Below, one piece after another: positions 36,201 to 49,111 of a stretch of DNA of 64,000 nucleotides. This stretch comes from Motacilla alba alba (lineage: Eukaryota > Chordata > Aves > Passeriformes > Motacillidae), in assembly GCF_015832195.1 (NCBI RefSeq), contig NC_052016.1:30711129-30775128 (forward strand). Direction: 5' to 3'. Under the pieces are notes generated by a model, which worked only from the letters and a program-made list of their open reading frames with translations, did no database searches and was not told where the DNA came from. Both the position numbers and the translations under genes were made by a program. Position 1 is the stretch's first letter; each line of letters begins with the position of its first letter.

Positions 36201-38416
36201 AAGTAAATTTCTCCATTACTGCTATGGTACCTACCAGTGGAGCATTGATTTTCATTAGGACATCTGTGCAACACAAGCCAGGATTTGAAAGAAAAATTAA
36301 GATAAATTAATGAAAAATTACTTGTTTATGTTTGCTATACAGGTACTTGCACCTTTGTGGGAAGAAGCCATTTCCAAGCCAAAACCACTGTAGAACTGCA
36401 GTTTTCATGGAGGGAGCTCATCTCTCCCTCCTGGGCATACAGGCAGCTGCTGCCCTCTTTATATCCTAACATTTCCCAGTACTGTGAGCCTGGGATCTCT
36501 CTGAAGCAGGTCTCTCTTTCTGAATCTTAAATGTACCATCTCTCCTACCTTGGCCAAAAATACATCCTGCCTTCCATGCTAATCCCTGGAAGGATTCTCT
36601 TGGAGAAGGTGCAGGTGACACCAGTGAAGATGCATTTAAACTTGCTTGGGAACTCGGTCTTATTTTAATGAAGAATATTATTAACTACTTTTGTCTATGA
36701 GGTCTTGGCTGATCGGCAATGAAGAAACTTAAAACACTCTGGAAGCCCACTTTGGACCTGTTAAGGAGTACTGTGAGCACTTCTGTTTATTTACTCTCCC
36801 CCCTCTTCTCTTTGATGTAGATTAGAGGTAAAATTCTCCAGAGAGTGAGTTCCTCATTAAGATTTCCGGTACCTCCCAGTCTGCAGAGGCTGGGATTACC
36901 ACATGAAGGGTATCCTGCTATTTTTGCCTGTGGTCCAGGCCCTTTGAAGGGACTCTGGAACACTTTACAATAGTACAGATTTATGAGCACTGTGCACCCT
37001 GCCAGAGCCTTTCTGAGATACTTCTGTAAACTAATTATGGGAAACTGCCCCAGGCTTCTGTCATTAAAAATACATTCTTAGCATTTCATGAACAAAGCTT
37101 AGTTTCCCCCTTCTGTTCCTATAGGATATGATCTGTTTCCTGACAGATGTTTATTCTGAAATATCAAGTGATTGTTGCTGAGGAAAGTAAGTGAAAAATA
37201 GTGTGTCACCTATGATGAGTCATAATGTGAATCCTGAAATCCCAGCATGATCTTAACTTCTCCAATGCCCAAGGAAATTGATTTTTAAGATTTTTAGCTT
37301 GTTTACATTCATCTAATTAGAGACTGGGCACTTGGAGTTCTGTAGTTTGTCATCAAGCTTCCCTGCTCAACACTGTCTTAGCGTGGCTTTTGACCAAAAG
37401 CCATTACCCACCCACTGGCTACTTGGGCACCTGAACAAAATGAGCTGATCCATCCAACTGCTGGCGCCTTGCTGGCTCTTAGGTGCTGCCCTTCAGGGTG
37501 GCAGGAAAGGCAGACAGATACAGAAAAACAAGAGTGGCTGTTGGCAGGAGTGGAGCACTAGCTTGCGAGGGCTGGGGACACAGGGAGTTTGGGCTGGATG
37601 GCATGTGTGATCCCAGTGCTGGAGCGTGGGGTGGGCTCTGTGCACATGGACCATGATTGCCTGCATGCAGATGTGCATGCTCTCCATGGGCCCATCCTAA
37701 ATACTGCCCTGAGAGACACTTGTTCCCTGCATAGGCAAGAGCACAGGGGCAAGGTGGAATAGAGACCCCAAATTCAATTCATCCTTATGGAAAAGACCAG
37801 GGCACCTTCTGGTTCAGACAGGTGGTGAGGTAATCACCACTTACCTGATTATCTAAGTCCAACTGAACTGCTAGAACAGGGTAAGCTTCAGATTGCCTAG
37901 TCTGTAACTACTGTATCATTAATTACTTTCATTACCTCAGTGAAAGTCTGACATATGTCAAGTCATTCACCTGAGCTAGAACTTAAACTCACATTTTGCC
38001 AGTGAGCAGGGTACTTGTAAGCATTTTAGCTTCTTGGTGCTGTTGCATGTGGAGGGTATCAACTGGCATCCTAGTTTCTGTTAAGACCTGAACTCCCTGT
38101 GTGTGTTTTAGATGCAATGTGCATGTGCACAATGCTCACACAGATCTTGATTTTAAAGGAGCTGAAAAGTCCAGGGTGGAGTTCTTCCCAAGGCTTTCAG
38201 CTGGTGTATAGGTCAAGTGCCAGATGATCTGCTACAGCACAAGGCTTTGAAGTGTTCCCTGAAATTCTACAGCCATCTTCCTGCTATAAGGTTTTGAGCT
38301 GCCAAGTGCACTGTGAAAAGTAATATGCAGAAGGATGTTCATATTTTCCATCTGTAAATTCTTAAGACCAAAGATTTCAGAAGAACTGATATATCTGTTT
38401 TGGGGTAGTATTATTA
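33263..38416. other. Intergenic, nothing recognised
   Basis: About 5.1 kb with no long frame, RNA gene or transposon that I can identify. The stretch 37400-37760 is somewhat less AT-rich, but neither strand shows a known domain. Confidence 0.55.
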
Positions 38417-38468
38417 CTGAAGTTCTGATTCAAATTAGCCCCCTGAAGTTCTGATTTAAATTAGCCCT
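38417..38468. repeat. 26-bp tandem duplication
   Basis: CTGAAGTTCTGATTCAAATT.. at 38417-38442 is repeated at 38443-38468, with one C/T difference inside and one at the end. Confidence 0.9.
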
Positions 38469-38486
38469 CTCTTCATCTCCCCCTTT

Positions 38487-38597
38487 ACTTTTTAGTGTTT
38501 TGGGTGGGTTTTTTTTTTGTTTTGGATTTTTTTATTTGTTTATTTTTATTTGGTTTTCAGGCTTTTTGTGGGTGTGGGGTTTTGTTTTTATTTTTAA
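38487..38597. repeat. T-rich simple sequence
   Basis: Runs of T broken by G or A (GGGTTTTTTTTTTG, TTTATTTGTTTATTTTTATTTGG), directly after the 26-bp duplication. Confidence 0.85.
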
Positions 38598-41144
38598 TCT
38601 CTCACAAGGCATCTAGGTTAGTAATGCAGGCTGGCCACAACAGGATGTTTACAGCGCAGTCTTCTGCTGTGCAGGTAATTTTTTCCCCTGCAAGTGATGG
38701 GTCTGGAATTCTTCCTCAGAGTGAGATAGAAGCAGGAAGAGAATCTAAAATCACCCTTCTCCCTCTACCACACATGCACAGAAGAGGAAATACTGAGAAG
38801 ATTTTCTGTGGTGTGAAGATTTTAGGGGGCAGAAGGCCTCTTACAAATGCTGCTGGAGATGACAGTAGCTGCAGAGGAGTCAGTGAGGAAGACAGTATTG
38901 AGAGATGAGGTGAAGGTACAAGCAGGAAAGTGCTGGTACATGCCTAGACAAGCTGAGGTGGGTTAGGGAGGAATTTCAGGGTTCTATTCCTGTAGCTCAT
39001 CCCATGGGGAGATGTGCAGGCAGGGAGAGAGCATTGCTAACATGGATGGTGTTTAACTGATTTCCATTAGCTGAAGTTCTGTCTCTTGTCAGGAGAGAGA
39101 GACAGCTTTCTACTCATTCTTGACTTTGGTGTAAATGATTTTAAAAATGGGGGATAAGAGAAACAGGCTGTGAGCCCCTGGAATACTGGAGAAGCAGCAC
39201 AGCACAACCTCCAGTTTGAAGTGGCTATAGGTGAGGCAGTAATTGAGGTGTACAGGGTGGGGAATGATTCGGTCAAGCAAAGAATTGGTGGACTTAGCTG
39301 TTTGTTTACACATGTGACTCTTCTAATTATTTTCTTTTCTCAGCAGCGTAGCTTGGATCTAAACCTATTACAGACAACCTTAACTTCCCCCTTCCTTATT
39401 TCCCATAGTAAAGATTAAAAAAAATCAAATTATAAACAAATTGTAGGCTCAAACTTTCCTTTAGAACATAGAGGAAAAATTCCCTCCCTTCGCTCCCCAC
39501 TCAATTTTTCACACTCTTCCAGCCTGTTTTGGAAAGATTCTCAGTCTTTCCTCCTGAAAACTGATGTTGATAGATGTGTCCAGCAAGGGAGACAGAGAAT
39601 TCCCACAGAAGAACAGGGCAGAGGTGTGTGCATCACTCTGATTCTTATGGAAGGGGAAAATGAGGGAGGCAGGGTAGGGTAGTTTGCAGCTGAGGTCCAC
39701 CATAGTGTGACATAGCCAAACAAAAATCTCAGCTCAGAGCCCAGAAAAAAAATAAAGGATGGCTTGGATGGCTTAGATGGCTTTTGGACTGGCTTATAAA
39801 TGTGCTGCAGGGGCTTCATTCTGCTACAAGGCTTTTAATTAACCCTACCCCCCAAACCCATCACTTGCAGTACAACAGGACTGCCTCCTATGCCAGAGCC
39901 AGCAGACACCAGCTTGAAGGGCATTTCCATCGTGTTGCTCTTCAGAGCATGGGCAGCATGGACATGCTTTTCTCCTCTGCCATTGCCTCACAGGGTGTCT
40001 GTGTGTCAGTGATCTGATGCCATCATGCTCCTGTTTCAGCAGCAGGGAAAAAAGGCATTTTAGTGCCACTAAAGCTTGTGAACCACAGGCTCCTCCACTC
40101 CAGTTTTTCCACTGATAGGGCACTGACTGCTATCCAGACACAGGGTAAGAGCTGTCTTACTAATGACTTCTTTGTTAAAGCATGAGTTGATACAGACATG
40201 GCTGTTTCAGCTTCTTCCATCTACTTCTGCTCCAGAAGAAACCAAAGGCAGAAGCAATACATTTGGTCTCACCTAGTCAACCTTTGGCAATATGGAATAA
40301 CTCTTACTATAATGCTGATATTTTGTTGTATTTCTTATAGAGTAAGTTCTCTCCCTTCTTTTTAAGTCCGTTCCACATCCTGACAGACTTGTCTATCTTA
40401 TGTCAGTGAGAAAGAGTCACTTCTGGAGCTAAAAGAGTGATAAGAGGCTTAGAGAACATGAACTGGGAGTAAAGACTGAGAGAGTTAGTTTTGTTTAGTC
40501 TAGGAAAAAGAACATGGCAGGAGCAGAGGTGGGAAATATGATAGTGTTTGAACATTTTCAGGGATGTTACAAAATGATCAGTTTAACAGGTCAGGATCAG
40601 GTACAGCAAGGAGAAATCAGCCTAAGTTCAGCAAAGAAGACTTACATTAGATATATAAGAAAGGTAGAAAAAAACCCAAAAAATCTTTCTAGCTGTAAGG
40701 GTAGTTAAGTAATGGCTGTCTAGGGACTTGTAGAATTATTGCTCTTACAAGGTTCATGAGAAGGCTGGATAGGTGAAAACTGAAGAAATAAGATCTCAAA
40801 ATTTCAGTGCATTTCCACAGTAACTTTCGTGGATCACCACCAATTCAAATACTTTTTAGTTTTGACTAGATTCAGCTGCTTGCAATCACCTATCTTTTCA
40901 TTTTCTCTCCCCACCGTCCCACATATAGGTGTTTTCCTGTATTCTGTATTCCTCTTGAGCCATTTCAGATTGCCAGATGAAAACATTGACTGATTTTAGT
41001 GTTTCTGTAATTTCTGTACATCAAATTTGGACATTGTCATTGTAGAGTAGCAAAGCTCAGCATTTAGCTGTTGTTTTGTATGGCTTCTAGCATAGCAAGA
41101 TTTTTGTCTTTTCTGTCACTGAAACCCCAAGTGATCATAGAATC
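38598..41144. other. Intergenic, nothing recognised
   Basis: About 2.5 kb of unique-looking sequence. Short frames at 39500-40220 have no family signature. Confidence 0.55.
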
Positions 41145-41708
41145 TGTGATTCTAGAATCATAGAATGTGCAGAGTTGGAAGGGACCCACAAGGATCATCA
41201 AAGGCCAACTCCTCACCCTGCACAGGACCATCCCCAAGTCACATCGTGTGCCTGAGAATGTCCAAACACTTCTTGAACTTTGCCAGGCTTGGTGCTGTGA
41301 CCACTTTCCTGGAGAGCCTGTTCCAGTGCCCAGTCACCCTCTGGGGGAAGAACCTTTTCCTGATATCCAACCTAAACCTCCCCAGACACAACTTCAGGCC
41401 ATTGCCTCGGGTCCTGTCACTGGTCAGCACAGAGAAGAGATCAGTGCCTGCCCCTTCTCTCACCCTCACAAGGAAGCTGTAACTGCAGTGAGGTCTCCCT
41501 TCAGTCTACACTTCGCCAGGCTGAACAGACCAAGTGACCTCAGCCATTCCTCATACAGCTTCCCCTCAAGGTGTGGCACTATCTTCATTGCCCTTCTTTG
41601 CACACCCTCTAATAGATTTATATTTTCCTTATGTTTGTGATGCCCAAAACTGCAAACAGGATTTGAGGTGAGGCCATTCCAGTGCAGAGCAGAGTGGGAA
41701 AATGCTAC
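41145..41708 (-). mobile_element. CR1 3'-end fragment
   Basis: In plus reading it begins with the CR1 tail repeats (GATTCTAGAATCATAGAATG) and continues through AGAGTTGGAAGGGACCCACA and GGATCATCAAAGGCCAACTC. On the minus strand, coding pieces VREGAGTDLFSVLTSDRTRG and LKLCLGRFRLDIRKRFFPQ are still readable (41239-41469). It is 5'-truncated near 41708, next to an ATC microsatellite. It belongs to the same subfamily as the copy at 46052-46748. Confidence 0.93.
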
Positions 41709-41714
41709 AGGAGA

Positions 41715-41757
41715 AATAATAATATCATCATCATCATCATCATCACTATCACTATCT
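41715..41757. repeat. (AAT)n/(ATC)n microsatellite
   Basis: AATAATAAT is followed by seven ATC units and two ACTATC units, just beyond the 5' end of the CR1 fragment. Confidence 0.9.
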
Positions 41758-44700
41758 TCTACAAATAACTCAACTCTATCTTTGGCTGCAGTTAAGCATT
41801 AAAGAGAGCCAGGCATGTTTGTTGTGTTGAGCTGGATGAAATATTACCTCTTAGCTATGGCAGGATAACTGCAATGTGGAAGGTATAGTATGTTTCAGTT
41901 GAAAGGTTCGTGACTGATTATGTAAAGCTGCATGAGAAACACATTTGGTGTTTCATAAGTATTCACCGGAGAGCAGCAGGTCAGCAGTAAAATCTCATGC
42001 TTTGGAAGGATGCACTGTGCTACATGCATTTTTGAGCCTGTGTAACCAGGGTTTTTTGAAAGGAATCCACTGAAGACGTGATTCAATCAGACCTCATGTG
42101 TCAGCTACCACATCAGCTGCCCAGTGAGGCAGGACCAGCATTGTAAGTTTGTGTGTGCTCAGACCCTGACCCTGAACAAAACAGATTGGAGGCAAAAGGA
42201 GAAGTGAGGGTTAAGTCGTATGTCCTGCTTAGCTACTCAGTGTCTTAGAGCAGACTCCAATCATTCTGTGCTTGACTTTCCAGAGGCATTACTGTCCCTA
42301 ATGAGGAAGAAGAGGCTTAGTTCCTCCTCTGTCTGCATAGGACCACACGTTGCTTCTGCATTAGCATCCAGACTTACGGCCCAAACAGCGTCATGTAGCA
42401 CAGCAGAAACCACAGCCAATGTTTCCTGTGGGAAAGCTGGCAGCCCTCAGGAACCTCCTCCAGGTCCACCTTGCTCCCTGCCGGTAGCCAGCCAGCCAGC
42501 CTGGAGTCCCCTGACAGCCTCCCACTCCTTAGCCTGGGACTGTGACCCTCCCATCACCCTAAGCACTGACTGTCTTGGGGCTGCAGCCCTTATGGGAGCA
42601 CTGTAGCCTGGCAGGCAATGGGACAATCCCTTCAGAGGAGCAGTGTCTGGCTGTGGAGTGTGTGTTCCGAAGTCTTGAAACACCTCTATGTCCAATGCCA
42701 ATATCCTCAAGCTGAGGCAAATCAGAAGTTAGAGGTTACTTGTGAAGGTTGAATTGTGACACTTTTAAGGACACTGAGACTCATTCAGTGCATACTTTGG
42801 CAGTATGTCCAGCCTGTCATGAGCATGTTGTCTGAGCTAGTGGCCAAAGGTGAGGGAAACATCAGCCCTCTTAACTCAATGTGTGTAGACATTGTTTGGA
42901 AGTAATGGGGAGGCAGGACCAGTGACTAACACAGAGATTTCCACGGCAGAGTATCTGGCCTTAGGTGATGGCTGCTGCCCTTGGATTGAACTGCCTCTGC
43001 CCAAGTTGTGCCATTTGGTAAGAATAATGGTCAAGGTTTGGTAGAGTATTTGGTTTTGAGGCTAATGTGTAGATAATGTGGGGAACATGCCCTTTTTAAA
43101 GCATTTCAACCTGAACATGTGGCCTCTTTGTTCCCCCTGCTTTCCAGAGTCCCCTGGAGGTGTAAACCTTTCTATGGTGCTTCCTCCTCCACGTGCAGTT
43201 TCCCTCCACCACTGAGGTACTTACCAGCTGCTGCTTTTCAGGCTTTTCAGTGAGTGAAGCAATAAAGAAGAATTGCAATTTAAACTAGCCCATAGGATGC
43301 TAATGACATTTCTCCCTACTGTATTTTAGACCATGCTGGCTCAAGCCATCTTGTATCTATCCCAAGTTAGTGCAGACAAGGCAAGCTTTGATCTTTCCAA
43401 AAGTGCAGTAGTGTACGTCTGCTGTAATGTGATGTCTCTTCTATTATGGCTGAGCCTGGAACACAATAACATCTTATAGCGGGCTTTTGAGTTTAGACTA
43501 CAGCCCATTTATTTATTTTACTGGAGCAGTGTCCCATAAGGAAAATCCTAGGCTGGGTTTAAAGAGCCAGACAATGGAGCAGCCGTCACATTTAGATGTT
43601 GCTTTTGAAACAATACCCTAATGCTACATCACTTTGCTTTGCTGGGTTCTGCTTCTACTTGCCAATGGCAGAAATCACAAGATCAGAATTAGTGACAGGG
43701 CTTTAGGGATGTTTAGTGCAGAGCATGTTGAAAATGAAAACACCCACTCAACTCTGCTGAAAAAGCAGCTCTCTGGTTCCTAGGTTTCTTCTTGATCAGT
43801 AGATAGAGGCATTACCTCACACTCAATATGGAGTCAGGCTGTGTGTCTCAGACTTCTGCAGGAAAATAGTAATGTTATGCTTACAGTAAATATTAATAGT
43901 GCCAAATGTATGTCAAAAATTTAGACCATCTATTACCACAGAAAGGGCCTTGAGACTCCAGTATTTATAGTAAAGGAAAAGAGACATGTCTAGTCTTACT
44001 GTCTGTAAAAAGAATCTTAAAACATTTTTGGAGTCTACAGATAGCCAAAAATAACGGCTTAAAATTGTATTACTTGCTGTATTTACAGTCTATTGATTTT
44101 TAATGATAAAATGAAAAAACGAACAGTATTTTGTGAAAATACATTCTATTTGAGGGTTTTTTTTAACTGCTTTTAGTGAAGAATTTTAATGCTGTTTTGC
44201 TTGCTTTATTTGCCAAGCTTCTCTTCCTGCTCCCAGTTTTAAAAAATACAAAAATCATAAATATAAACAGGTAAAACCAGCTGCATACTGCAAAGGGGCT
44301 TGGGGTGAATAATTTTTAATTTGTTAAAAAATATAGAAACCATGACTGACATTGGTAAACAAAAACCTGAAAAAACATTGGAAAGCAAACACTTGAAATT
44401 TATTCTGTAAAGTGAGCTTTCAGTTCTCAGTAGCTTGAGTAGAGCAATTTATCTAACAGTTCTGTTGTTGTCTTCCCTGTGATATTAGGCACCTCTTACA
44501 GATTGCTGAAGATCCTAACCATCTAAAGGGACTTCCATGGCACTTAAGCACCTCTGTTAAACTTCTAAATCTCAATTGCTGTCTTAAAATCAATGATTTC
44601 TACAATACAATTATGTGCAGGGATTTTGGAATCTGGAGTAATGTATGCACATATATCTGTATATATATGTCCAAGATAGACACTGAGATACTAGGGCAAA

Positions 44701-45624
44701 GGGAATTCTGCATTATTTATTAATTTCCTGATGAATCCTTTCAAATGTTAGTACTTTTTGAATTCGTGAACGTCCTGAGATCTGTCTGTCACATCAGATT
44801 GCTGCAAAACCTGGGATTCTTGCCGTGAAAATTAGGGCTAGCTTGATATGGATGACATGCATTTTTGCTAGTAATTATAAGAACAGCACATTTGGTGAGC
44901 TGTCATTTGACAGGGGTACAAGTATGGCAGGTCAAGCAGGGTGACAGAAATTACTGGGAGCAGCTCTTTCAGCCAAATTTGGTTTTTAAAGGACCAAGTC
45001 AGCAGTAACAGACCAAAATAAAAGTCTACGTCTAAACCAGAACAGCCAAGACTTTGTATGATACTCTACCTAATTGCTTAAATCTTTCTAACTGATTACT
45101 GCTTTCTGTGTTTATTATGAATGAGTACAGAGTTTCTGAGCTCTTGCTCTGAATATGAACCCACAGCCCTGCATATATGCAGCTGTTAAGATCCATTTAG
45201 AACTCTGTGCAAAGGGATATTCTATTGGATAAACTGAGAAATACCAGGTGATGACAGAGCTGAAAATGTAACACATGCTCAGGGACAAGGCAAAGGCTGT
45301 GGACCCAACTGGAAGGCTGAAATGACTTATTTCTATATGATTAACTATGTGATCTTTGAAAAGCCTGCACTGCAGGAGCTTCATACCTACAAGATTTTTG
45401 TGAGATACCAGCAGCAGAGGTCTATGTGGTCTTTTTGCAGAATGATGCAAAGCCTGGAAACCTTACCTTGGGGGTAGAGATACAAGAGGCTTAATCTATT
45501 CATTTTAGCAAAGAGAAGGTGAAGAGGTGGCTTGGTCAGAAACCACAAGACTTTAGTGTGGTAGAAGGTTTCTGTGAACAAAGAACTCTTTTATGCAGCA
45601 GGGAGAAGCATAATAAACCCTGTG
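41758..45624. other. Intergenic, nothing recognised
   Basis: About 3.9 kb. The stretch 42220-42710 is relatively GC-rich with open frames on both strands but no recognisable domain. The remainder is AT-rich. Confidence 0.55.
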
Positions 45625-45788
45625 TCTGGAAGCTGCAGCTCAGTTTATGCAGATGGGAACTGAGGTGCAAAATCATGGGCTTGAGGCAGGAATCACTGGC
45701 AGAAATTCTATGCCTGGTGTTACACTGCGGATCAGACTAGGTCATCACAACCAGCACTCTTGGCTTTGAAATCTGTGTGCCTATGATT
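45625..45788 (+). mobile_element. Ancient CR1-tailed repeat (LINE end or SINE)
   Basis: CAGATGGGAACTGAGGTGC is followed by GATCAGACTAGGTCATCACA and GGCTTTGAAATCTGTGTGCC. The last two blocks are the 3' tail typical of old sauropsid CR1/L3-like elements (GATCAGACTAGATGATC.. TCTATG), and the first block resembles the MIR/CORE body. It is much more diverged than the other CR1 copies here. Confidence 0.55.
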
Positions 45789-46051
45789 AACGTGATTCCC
45801 ACATTATATGCACACATCAGCATTGCATTTAGTCACTGAAGAAGAGAGAGAATGTATTCAATTAGCTCTGGGCTTTCTGCCTAAAAGGGGAAAATGAAGT
45901 GAGATTTTGTGTAAGGACAACCCTGGTAACACTGAAAAACACCATGGAATTACTAGCATTTGGGCAGATTGGACAGGTTTTCAAGGCTCAGCACAAAAGA
46001 CCCTGCAGAAAGGTCTCTGTTCAGTGAGCTGCACAAAGAGACAGCCAGAGC
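45789..46051. other. Short intergenic gap
   Basis: Unique sequence directly before a CR1. Its last 100 bases may belong to the CR1 but are too diverged to tell. Confidence 0.4.
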
Positions 46052-46748
46052 AGTGCCATGGAAAGGGACCTGGGGGTCCTGGTCAATGGAAAGTTGAACC
46101 TGAGTCAGCAGTGCCCTGGAGCCAGGAGGGCCAACCCTGTCCTGGGGGCATCATACCCAGCATCACAGCCAGGCAGGGGAGGGGATTGTCCCACTCAGCT
46201 CTGAGCTGGGGCAGCCTCACCTCAAGTGCTGGGGGCAGTTTTGGGTGCCACAATGTAAGAAAAATATAAATCTATTAGAAAGTGTGCAAAGAAGGGCAAT
46301 GAAGATGGTGCAGGACCTTGAGGGGAAGCCGTATGGGAAGACTGAGGTCACTTGGGCTGTTCAGCCTGGAGAAGAGGAGACTGAGGACACAACTCACTGC
46401 AGTTACAGCTTCCTTGTGAGGGTGAGAGGAGGGGCAGGCACTGATCTCTTCTCTGTGCTGACCAGTGACAGGACCCGAGGCAATGGCCTGAAGTTGTGTC
46501 TGGGGAGGTTTAGGTTGGATATCAGGAAAAGGTTCTTCCCCCAGGGGGTGACTGGGCACTGGAACAGGCTCCCCAGGAAAGTGGTCACAGCACCAAGCCT
46601 GGCAAAGTTCAAGAAGTGTTTGGACAATATTGTCAGGCATACGGTGTGATTGGTGGAGATGGTCCTGTGCAGGGTGAGGAGCTGGCCTTTGATGATCCTT
46701 GTGGGTCCCTTCCAACTCTGCACATTCTATGGTTCTGTAATACCATAC
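46052..46748 (+). mobile_element. CR1 3'-end fragment
   Basis: It starts in GAAAGGGACCTGGGGGTCCT (the LGVLV region of ORF2). It then passes through NLLESVQRRAMKMVQDLEG, VRGGAGTDLFSVLTSDRTRG and FRLDIRKRFFPQGVTGHWN, with frame breaks, and ends CACATTCTATGGTTCTGTAA. It is about 700 bp. Its last 120 bp are nearly the same as those of the inverted copy at 41145-41708. Confidence 0.94.
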
Positions 46749-47315
46749 AGGGCTTAGTTGTGGCCCCAGAAAGCATATGGCATGCTTAGATAAACAAATC
46801 ACAGGTAGACAGGGCTATACTATAACCCTTTATTTCACTCAGATCTGGCTTAAATATAAAGGAAAATATACTTTTTTTTCCTGAGGATGGTCTATTTAAA
46901 AAGGGTGGTATGGATTATTATGATGGTGATGGGAAGGACTGCATTCTCTCCAGAGCAGCCCTGGTTTAAATGTTTTGGTTTGCTGGAAAACCCCTAAGTT
47001 CTTGTAGGAACTTGAAGAGAGTCACTTTAAAGTGTTCCTGACTCACATTACAGGAATTCATTGCATTGAAAATGCAATTTTCAAGGCTAAAAAATATGAT
47101 TTTCAAAAACAAAGTAACTTGTCTTTGAAAAGGCAAGTAAGATACCATTTTTTAACCTGCATTTTCAAATCTCACTGAAGTACTTAGAGGGTATTAAAAT
47201 GAAATTTTTTGGTGATTCAGAGAGAAAAAGTTTTAATAATAATTATGGTGCGTGAATAGTGTTCAGTCCTTTGACAGTTTATAAAGATTGGAAGTACCTT
47301 GAAGTTGTTTATCTC
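46749..47315. other. Intergenic gap between two CR1 copies
   Basis: AT-rich unique sequence of about 570 bp with nothing recognised. Confidence 0.6.
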
Positions 47316-47802
47316 AGAATCACAGACTGGGTAAGTTTGGAAGGCTCCACAGTGGGTCATCTGGTCCAGCTTCCCTGCTCAAGCTGGGTCATCCCAAAGC
47401 CCATGATACAAGATTGCAGCCATACAGGTCAGAAATATCTCCAGTGAGGGAGACTCCACAACCTCTCTGGACAACCTGTTCCAGTGCTTGGTCACCTGCA
47501 CAGTAGGGAAATTCTTCCTCATGCTCAGGTTGAATCTCCTGCACATCAGTTTCTTTCCATTCTCTCTTCTCATTTTGCTTGGCAACACCAAGCCGAGCCT
47601 GGGTCCATCCTCTTGACACCCTCTTTTAATGTGCAGGAGCCTGCATTTGCCTTTTTTGAGTTTCAGGAGGTCCCTCTCTGCCCTCAGGCCCTTCTGAAGG
47701 GCTGCACAGCCCTCTGGCCAGTCCTCCCAGCTTTGGGTCATCAGTGAACCTGCAGTGGAGGCATCTGCCCCTTCAACCAAGGCATTGATGAATGGGACAA
47801 AA
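47316..47802 (-). mobile_element. CR1 3'-end fragment
   Basis: In plus reading it begins CAGAATCACAGACTGGGTAA (CR1 tail reversed), followed by GGTCATCTGGTCCAGCTTCC. The minus strand still reads FPTVQVTKHWNRLSREVVES (about 47440-47520). It differs from the other two copies in the 3' block, so it belongs to another CR1 subfamily. Confidence 0.92.
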
Positions 47803-49022
47803 AATTACTTTCTGTACAGTCTTAATTTCTGCTGCCATGGGATGCTAAGGCATCTGTAGTTGTCACCCACATACACAGGCAAGAACTTTCAAGACAGCTG
47901 TTTATTTTTCTTTCCCATTTTTTCCATCAGAGTGCTGAGTTATTGCAGACCAGCACTTGTATTTGTTGAACATTTCCTATCATCTACCTCCAAGGTCTTC
48001 TGTTTAAGCATAACACTAAGGCATGGATAATTGAACTCACTCATTTGGGAGCTTGGGTTGTTGTTGCCTTCTCTTCTCTCTTGCAAACTGTCATTTTCAA
48101 AGATCACAGTTGGTTTTGTCAAGTTGTGTAATGTGGTCTTGGGTTTTCTCATTCTGTTTTCCAGTCACCTTGCAAAGGAAGTATCCTGTGGAGTCATGTT
48201 TTTGATCTCACCTAGGTTGCTGGGTCTGCCCTATGCACATCTGAAATAGCTGGTTTAGACCCTTTTCATTTTCATCTTGTTGCTTTTGCTTTTGGCAGGG
48301 AAAAGAATGTTCAAAAGTAAGGGAATTTGTTCCTGTCCAATTTGAAAGCTGAATGGCTCACTGTTTGTTTTTTTTCTTTTTAAAAGTCCTTTACATGGGA
48401 CTGTTTTTTGAGGGCTTGTGATCATGCATGGAGTTTGCTTTCTGTCTAGCCACAGCAGTTCACCAATTACAAAAGAGTCTTTCAGCACCTGACCCTATAT
48501 TCAGGGCAAGCTCTGCAACCTTTAATTGTTTAATTAGTTGGTCCTAGCTTAAAAATATTTAACAGCGCTTTCTCAAGTAACTCCGTTATTTCAGGAAGCA
48601 TCCCCACAAAATATTTTCACTCATTTTCCTTTGCCATTTTACCCAGTAAAAGGAAGCAAAGGTCATCTCTGGCAGTGATCAGCTCATCTTCAAAATACTT
48701 CTAAATAGCCCTCATCTTTTCAACTAATGAAATAAAAGCCATTCCCTGAATCCTCTTATACACTATGCTGTGTGTGGCTGATGTGCTTTCTTCTGGGGAG
48801 GGGATGTGAGTGGTGGAGAAAAAGAAAAAAGACTTTGTATCTTTTCATTGCTTCTTTATTTGGTGGTGACTGGAAAATCCTTTCATCTGAAAACTTACGT
48901 ATTCTCTTTTTCTCCTTGAAAGGGTGGAGTCAAATATAACCCCAGGCTGGGTATGAAGGTACTTTAAATACAGTGACAAACAGTACACAGAACAAAGACT
49001 GCTTGTCCCATCTTTCAGTGTC

Positions 49023-49111
49023 AAAACCAACCAACCAAACAAACAAAAAAACCCAAAAAACCAAAACCAACAAAATGAAAGAAATAAAGAAACAAACAAG
49101 CAAACAAAAAA
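49023..49111. repeat. A-rich (CCAA)n/(CAAA)n simple repeat
   Basis: ACCAACCAACCAAACAAAC, then A runs broken by CC or G, ending CAAACAAGCAAACAAAAAAG. Confidence 0.9.
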
